From the NCBI GenBank assembly GCA_002770795.1, contig PCTP01000251.1, forward strand, positions 1 to 10,260: 10,260 nt of DNA, read 5' to 3'. A program made the translations under genes and the position numbers. Shown piece by piece: positions 6,888 to 10,260 of this stretch. Each line of letters begins with the position of its first letter. Position 1 is the first letter of the stretch. The notes under the pieces were generated by a model. That model did not search any database. It saw nothing but the letters and a program-made list of their open reading frames with translations, and was not told the origin of the DNA. The DNA is from Gammaproteobacteria bacterium CG22_combo_CG10-13_8_21_14_all_40_8. Lineage in GTDB: Bacteria; Pseudomonadota; Gammaproteobacteria; Enterobacterales; GCA-002770795.

Positions 6888-7708
6888 ATTCAATATTGGC
6901 CGTGGTTGAAAAAGAATTTAAAGATGGTTTAAGAAATCGTTGGCTCATCGCCATCACCATGATTTTTTGCCTAATGGCTTCGGGTATTTCATGGTTTGGC
7001 TCGGCCAATGTGGGCACCGTAGGTTTTAGTTCTATTGCCAATACCATTATGAGTTTGTCTAGTTTGAATGTGTTTTTATTACCCTTGATTGCACTATTAC
7101 TCTCTTATAATGCCATTGTTGGGGAAGATGAGGACGGTACTTTATTATTACTACTAACCTACCCCTTAACCAAAGGGCAATTATTATTGGGTAAACTATT
7201 GGGCCACAGTCTGATCCTTGCTGTTGCGACCCTTGTTGGTTTTGGTAGCGCGGCTTTGATGATTGCTTTATTCGCTGATAATGTGGATTTGATGCAATTA
7301 TTAAGTGCTTTTGGTTTATTTATTCTCTCAGCGAATTTTTTAGGGACTTCATTTGTGTGTATGGCCTATGTGATTAGTAGTTGGGTGAGTGAAAAATCAA
7401 AGGCAGCAGGTATTGCCCTGATATTATGGTTCTTTTTTGTGTTGATCTATGACATGAGTCTGTTAGGTATATTGGTCGCCACTAAGGGGCAAGTGCATGC
7501 ACAGGTTTTCCCTTATTTGCTGTTGTTAAATCCCACCGATATTTTTAGATTGATCAACTTACTCAGTTTTGAAGGAACAGGATCGGGTTTGCTCGGTATG
7601 GCATCGCAACTTCATTTTAGCCTCTATGGCTTATTCTTCAGCTTAACTTTGTGGATTTTACTGCCTTTGCTTCTCGCCTACTATCGCTTTTCGAAAAGGC
7701 CTATTTAA
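6884..7708 (+). CDS. nosY: NosY, ABC-2 type membrane permease of the NosDFY complex
   Basis: The 274-residue protein is almost wholly hydrophobic with about six membrane segments (near 20-40, 55-75, 100-127, 137-163, 172-198 and 243-268). Between the second and third segments is the ABC-2 landmark VGEDEDGTLLLLLTYPLTKG, which contacts the ATPase partner. NosY joins NosF to periplasmic NosD. The complex is thought to drive conformational changes or sulfur/copper supply needed for Cu(Z) assembly. ATG 6884 overlaps the nosF stop in an ATGA, with AAGGGG (6871-6876) seven bases upstream. The stop codon is itself part of the nosL ribosome binding site. Confidence 0.96.
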   Translation: MNSILAVVEKEFKDGLRNRWLIAITMIFCLMASGISWFGSANVGTVGFSSIANTIMSLSSLNVFLLPLIALLLSYNAIVGEDEDGTLLLLLTYPLTKGQLLLGKLLGHSLILAVATLVGFGSAALMIALFADNVDLMQLLSAFGLFILSANFLGTSFVCMAYVISSWVSEKSKAAGIALILWFFFVLIYDMSLLGILVATKGQVHAQVFPYLLLLNPTDIFRLINLLSFEGTGSGLLGMASQLHFSLYGLFFSLTLWILLPLLLAYYRFSKRPI

Positions 7709-7718
7709 GGAGTATTTG

Positions 7719-8216
7719 ATGTTTTTGAAAAAGATTCTACTGATAATATTGAGTTTGTTTTTGATCAGTTGTAGTGATCCTTCCGCATCTCACAAAGCCG
7801 TTGCACCGGTTGCCTTTGAAAAGTCAGATGAATGTCATTTGTGTGGTATGGCGATTGAGAAATTCGCTGGCCCCAAGGGTGAAGCTTTTGAAAATCGAGA
7901 TGGCACGATGAAGAAATTTTGCTCCACCATGGATTTAATGAGTTGGTACTTACAACCAGAAAACCAGGCGAATGTTTCAGCGATTTATGTGCATGATATG
8001 TCTAAAGTGCCATGGGATCAGCCTGATGATAAACACCTAATTCATGCGCAAGAGGCTTTCTTTGTCTTAGGTTCGAGTCAAAAAGGTTCAATGGGACCGG
8101 CACTGGCCAGTTTTGGGGAAAAGCAGCAAGCGCAGGACTTTGCCAAGCAATATGGCGGTCAATTACTGCATTTTAATGAAATTACCATGGATCGACTTCA
8201 TCCTATCCAGGACTAG
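7719..8216 (+). CDS. nosL: NosL, outer-membrane copper-chaperone lipoprotein
   Basis: The 165-residue protein has a lipoprotein signal with lipobox LISC, lipidated at Cys18, and a CxxCGM copper motif (CHLCGM, C39-M44). NosL is known to bind Cu(I) and hand it to NosZ/NosD for Cu(Z) assembly. Residue +2 after the lipid Cys is Ser, so no inner-membrane retention Asp is present and outer-membrane sorting is expected. I start it at ATG 7719, six bases after TAAGGAG (7706-7712), rather than at the TTG one codon earlier, which is too close to that site. The nosY stop TAA lies within the Shine-Dalgarno, so the genes are tightly coupled. It is the last gene of the cluster; no nosX or cytochrome gene follows. 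Confidence 0.96.
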   Translation: MFLKKILLIILSLFLISCSDPSASHKAVAPVAFEKSDECHLCGMAIEKFAGPKGEAFENRDGTMKKFCSTMDLMSWYLQPENQANVSAIYVHDMSKVPWDQPDDKHLIHAQEAFFVLGSSQKGSMGPALASFGEKQQAQDFAKQYGGQLLHFNEITMDRLHPIQD

Positions 8217-8389
8217 TTTACCTCTCAATTTTCTCGATAAAAATACTTTGGAACCTTACAAAATTTGACAAATATAAATGAAACTCTTGATTTTTACAAC
8301 GATAATGTCTGACCATCAGAATGGATTCAGGTCTAATAGAGGATAATGCAAACTCACTTGATAAAAAACTTTTTCTTTTTTGCGGCTTA

Positions 8390-8574
8390 ATGATCGCACA
8401 AAACCCTAAACGGCAGAGCTGGCGCGTAGGATCAAAGGCTTACTGATTGAAACTGATCTCAACTCTGCTGATTTCAAGCTCAAGCAGCAGCCATTTGCCA
8501 TGGCTGAGATGGTCAAAAGAGTGGATGAAAAATTAAACCATTGGCACTACGCAAAGGTCTTAAATGAGTGCTAG
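8390..8574 (+). pseudogene. possible frameshifted remnant of an unrecognised small gene
   Basis: From 8410 to the TAG at 8572-8574 there are 54 open codons with no early ATG. They have a soluble, helical, charged composition (starting TAELARRIKGLL and ending LNHWHYAKVLNEC) unlike random AT-rich spacer. Upstream, a frame beginning at ATG 8390 (MIAQNPK) lies one frame off. Adding a single A in the AAA at about 8407-8409 would join the two into a ~61-residue protein. I do not recognise the family. It could be the end of a decayed gene or chance; the only intact ATG in the 8410 frame (8500) leaves just 24 residues. Confidence 0.3.
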
Positions 8575-8617
8575 ACTTATCCCATGTAGAACCTTGTGTT
8601 TTACTGGGTGGGATTGG

Positions 8618-8638
8618 AGTCTGAAGTCTGAGGTCTGA
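8618..8638 (+). repeat. three tandem heptads (RGTCTGA) before the receiver gene
   Basis: AGTCTGA, AGTCTGA and GGTCTGA follow each other without gaps and end eight bases before the AGAGG of the next gene. The repeat carries in-frame stops for that gene, so it is leader, not coding. Such short GTCTGA-type heptads occur scattered in some gammaproteobacterial spacers as far as I recall; no function is claimed. Confidence 0.8.
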
Positions 8639-8657
8639 AGTTGGCAGAGGTACAAAA

Positions 8658-9131
8658 GTGAATATGACAATTCCCAGGATTAAAACCAGTAGTATTGATT
8701 TACCGAATACGGACATGGGTTACTCTTCAGAAATAGCCGTAACCAAAAAAAATGCTAAAGACAAAGAAATGGTCAACATATTGCTTGTCGAAGATAATCG
8801 AGTTAATCGTTTGATTATTGGGCGTATGATAGAACATTTAGGTTACGATATTTTCTACGCAGAAAACGGTCAAATCGCTGTAGATCTGTGCCAAGAAAAG
8901 GTGTTTAGTTTGATTTTGATGGACTGTCAAATGCCTGTGATGGATGGGTTAACCGCCACAACAATCATCAGAACCTCTACCCTAAATTGCAATGTCCCCA
9001 TAGTGGCTGTGACAGCCAATGCGATGACTAGCGATAGAGAGGCTTGTTTACAGGTCGGGATGAATGAACATCTTGCCAAACCGGTTAAATTAGATGACTT
9101 AAGTGCCATAGTTAAACACTGGTTGCATTAG
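8658..9131 (+). CDS. single-domain CheY-like response regulator receiver
   Basis: The 157-residue protein is an unremarkable 38-residue polar N-terminus followed by one complete receiver (REC) domain. Acidic pocket residues E45/D46, phospho-acceptor D89 (LILMDCQMPVMDG), T119 and K141 (LAKP) are all present, so it should accept phosphate. No output domain follows. The MDCQMPVMDG style and the loose N-terminal linker resemble receivers at the end of hybrid histidine kinases. It may therefore be either an orphan signalling protein or the relic of a hybrid kinase. The GTG start at 8658 is chosen because AGAGG (8646-8650) stands seven bases before it; ATG 8664 is an alternative. An in-frame TGA at 8622 blocks any longer protein. 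No partner kinase is in the window, and a role in nos control is unsupported. Confidence 0.85.
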   Translation: MNMTIPRIKTSSIDLPNTDMGYSSEIAVTKKNAKDKEMVNILLVEDNRVNRLIIGRMIEHLGYDIFYAENGQIAVDLCQEKVFSLILMDCQMPVMDGLTATTIIRTSTLNCNVPIVAVTANAMTSDREACLQVGMNEHLAKPVKLDDLSAIVKHWLH

Positions 9132-9217
9132 CAGTCGCTTTTTTGAATTCGCACTGTTAGATAAGCCGTGCTAACTCAAACTTAAAATCAGCTAGCGTAA
9201 TGGTTCTTTGAAAAAAA
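9132..9217. other. convergent spacer between receiver gene and aminopeptidase
   Basis: These 86 bases separate two genes that end towards each other. The best dyad is GTTAG...CTAAC near 9162-9180, only five pairs. A T-run follows the aminopeptidase stop on the - strand, but without a stem. I see no convincing bidirectional terminator. Confidence 0.5.
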
Positions 9218-10260
9218 TTAACCTTGATAACTCAAAATAGGGATTTCCACCGTTTTTATCGAGTTCTTTAACGCAGCACAGGTTTCAATATGCTCCAATG
9301 CATCTGCTAGATTTCGTTTTCCACCAACGAGCTCCGCCATTTTCGGTTCAAAAAAGTTTTTCAGATCTTGATAAGTCGCTTGATCACAGAAGGGTTGTCC
9401 AATTCTGGGTACATAGGCGAGATAGTTTTCTGGCAACACTAAAGAGAGCAAAGCATATTTATTCTTTACCCACTGGTAAGTGCGTTGACGAGCTAAAGGC
9501 TCCTGCATCTGTCCAAAAATAATTAAGCCTTTTTCATTGAGTCTAGTATCCAGTGAAGACACCATTGAAAGTGCCTGTTCAGCCAATTTCTCATCTCGCA
9601 CCATTGAGATGGCACTAAGAATACGTTGACGTATTGTGCCATCACTGGTGGCGTCCAGTTGAGTTTTTAATTGTTTAAAATACTCAGCGCCATTTTGTTG
9701 TAAAGCAATTCCCATGGCTAATGAGGCGAGATCGCCATTAATGGCGTCGCTATGAATTTTGTTATCGCTACCATAACCTATATAGTTTTGGCCTCTTTCA
9801 CTGAGTGTCTCTCTCAACTCGTTATCATTTAGATTCAGTGCAAACAAACGTAACAATCTTAAGCGTAATTTGGCTGTTTGGTCAGGGTTTTCTTTATCCA
9901 TGGGGGTATTGGCTTCGAGTCCCAATTCTTCTAAGGTTGGATGGTACAGGCTCTTTACAAAGCCTGACATCTTAGATTTTTCATCCTCGTTAACAAGATA
10001 TTCTGAGATAAATTCCAGTCCTTCTATGGGTAGTACTTTACTTTTTTTATCCGCCAAGGCAACGAAATTGGTGGTGGCTTGTAAAAAATCTGAAGGACTC
10101 ACTCGGCCAGCTTTCACTTCGGCTAATAATGTGGAAGCAATAGAAATAAGATCTTGTTGACTCATTGCATTGAGATTGGATAATAACTTTTTCCACTGTG
10201 CGGGTTGGAGAGTCCATCGATAATAACCGGCCCCTGAAGCATTGGGTAAAACCGCTAAAG
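9218..10260 (-). CDS. M1-family aminopeptidase, C-terminal part (runs off right edge)
   Basis: The reading frame is open from the right edge to the TAA at 9220-9218, giving 346 C-terminal codons. It does not begin at the ATG at 10165: the frame continues upstream as LAVLPNASGAGYYRWTL, a typical entry block of the ERAP1-like C-terminal domain. What follows is the helical-repeat domain (about 310 residues) with the usual late block FFEPKMAELVGGKRNLADAL and a final Cys-containing helix. Zinc peptidases of family M1 carry GxMEN and HExxH in the missing N-terminal part, so catalytic residues cannot be checked here. The sequence indicates a bacterial aminopeptidase of the ERAP1-like type rather than the PepN (DUF3458) type, so I give no symbol. 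A signal peptide would also be outside the window. Confidence 0.85.
   Translation of the reverse strand, partial: LAVLPNASGAGYYRWTLQPAQWKKLLSNLNAMSQQDLISIASTLLAEVKAGRVSPSDFLQATTNFVALADKKSKVLPIEGLEFISEYLVNEDEKSKMSGFVKSLYHPTLEELGLEANTPMDKENPDQTAKLRLRLLRLFALNLNDNELRETLSERGQNYIGYGSDNKIHSDAINGDLASLAMGIALQQNGAEYFKQLKTQLDATSDGTIRQRILSAISMVRDEKLAEQALSMVSSLDTRLNEKGLIIFGQMQEPLARQRTYQWVKNKYALLSLVLPENYLAYVPRIGQPFCDQATYQDLKNFFEPKMAELVGGKRNLADALEHIETCAALKNSIKTVEIPILSYQG

Larger units (their letters stand above)
8217..8657. other. 441-base gap after nosL with decayed sequence
   Basis: No intact gene is visible here. The first ~120 bases are AT-rich, and I find no intrinsic terminator for the nos operon. 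From about 8346 there is a Phe-rich mini-frame, then a coding-like stretch to 8574 broken by a likely frameshift, then a GT-rich piece and three heptads up to the ribosome binding site of the next gene. A perfect TTGACA at 8265-8270 has no acceptable -10 partner. The start of the receiver-gene transcript is therefore not identified. Confidence 0.6.

Noticed and set aside
7716..7718. TTG one codon before nosL ATG as start
   Set aside because: It is only three bases from the Shine-Dalgarno; ATG 7719 has the normal six-base spacing.
8265..8306. Promoter with perfect TTGACA after nosL
   Set aside because: No -10 match at 16-18 bases; GATAAT at 8301 is 30 bases away.
8513..8716. 67-codon - strand frame with a hydrophobic N-terminus
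   Set aside because: It overlaps the receiver gene's start, reads through the heptad repeat, and has no recognisable family or ribosome binding site; probably chance.
10158..10165. ATG 10165 as start of the aminopeptidase-like gene
   Set aside because: The frame stays open to the right edge and reads conserved ERAP1-like residues upstream, so the gene is partial rather than a 315-residue protein.
1..10260. CRISPR arrays, tRNA/rRNA genes, insertion sequences
   Set aside because: No spaced direct repeats, no cloverleaf-type sequence and no transposase motifs or matching terminal inverted repeats were seen.

Overview
The window carries a complete six-gene nitrous oxide reductase cluster, nosR-nosZ-nosD-nosF-nosY-nosL, all on the + strand (about 324-8216). 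It is flanked by ordinary chromosomal genes. On the left, on the - strand, is the first ~45 codons of a YgiQ-family radical SAM protein (1-134), recognised from its conserved N-terminal block. On the right is a small CheY-like receiver-domain protein (8658-9131, +), then the C-terminal ~346 codons of an M1-family aminopeptidase (9218 to the right edge, -). The AT-rich composition, the YgiQ type, the ERAP1-like aminopeptidase C-terminus and the nosRZDFYL order without a linked nosX suggest a gammaproteobacterium, probably a marine Alteromonadales-type organism (Shewanella or Alteromonas/Pseudoalteromonas relatives). That placement is inference, and I do not claim a genus.

How the genes work together: NosZ is the periplasmic, Tat-exported Cu(A)/Cu(Z) enzyme that reduces N2O to N2. 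NosR is the membrane flavo-iron-sulfur protein that supports electron supply to it and its activation. NosD (periplasmic beta-helix), NosF (ATPase) and NosY (membrane permease) form the maturation ABC complex. NosL is the outer-facing copper lipoprotein that delivers Cu(I). All expected ligand residues of both copper centres can be read in NosZ, so the enzyme looks functional and of the clade I (Tat, nosR-linked) type. A near-perfect FNR/DNR-type box at 240-253, about 41.5 bases before a plausible start point, indicates oxygen- or NO-responsive activation of nosR.

The non-coding structure holds the more unusual signals. Five exact copies of a hexamer run directly into the nosZ ribosome binding site. 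A long near-perfect hairpin lies between nosZ and nosD, without a U-tract, and nosD has no good Shine-Dalgarno. The 441-base gap after nosL holds the remains of an unrecognised short reading frame and a heptad repeat just before the receiver-domain gene. I see no wholly new system: the core is a well-known denitrification module, and the novelty, if any, lies in its local regulation and in the decayed region at 8217-8657.
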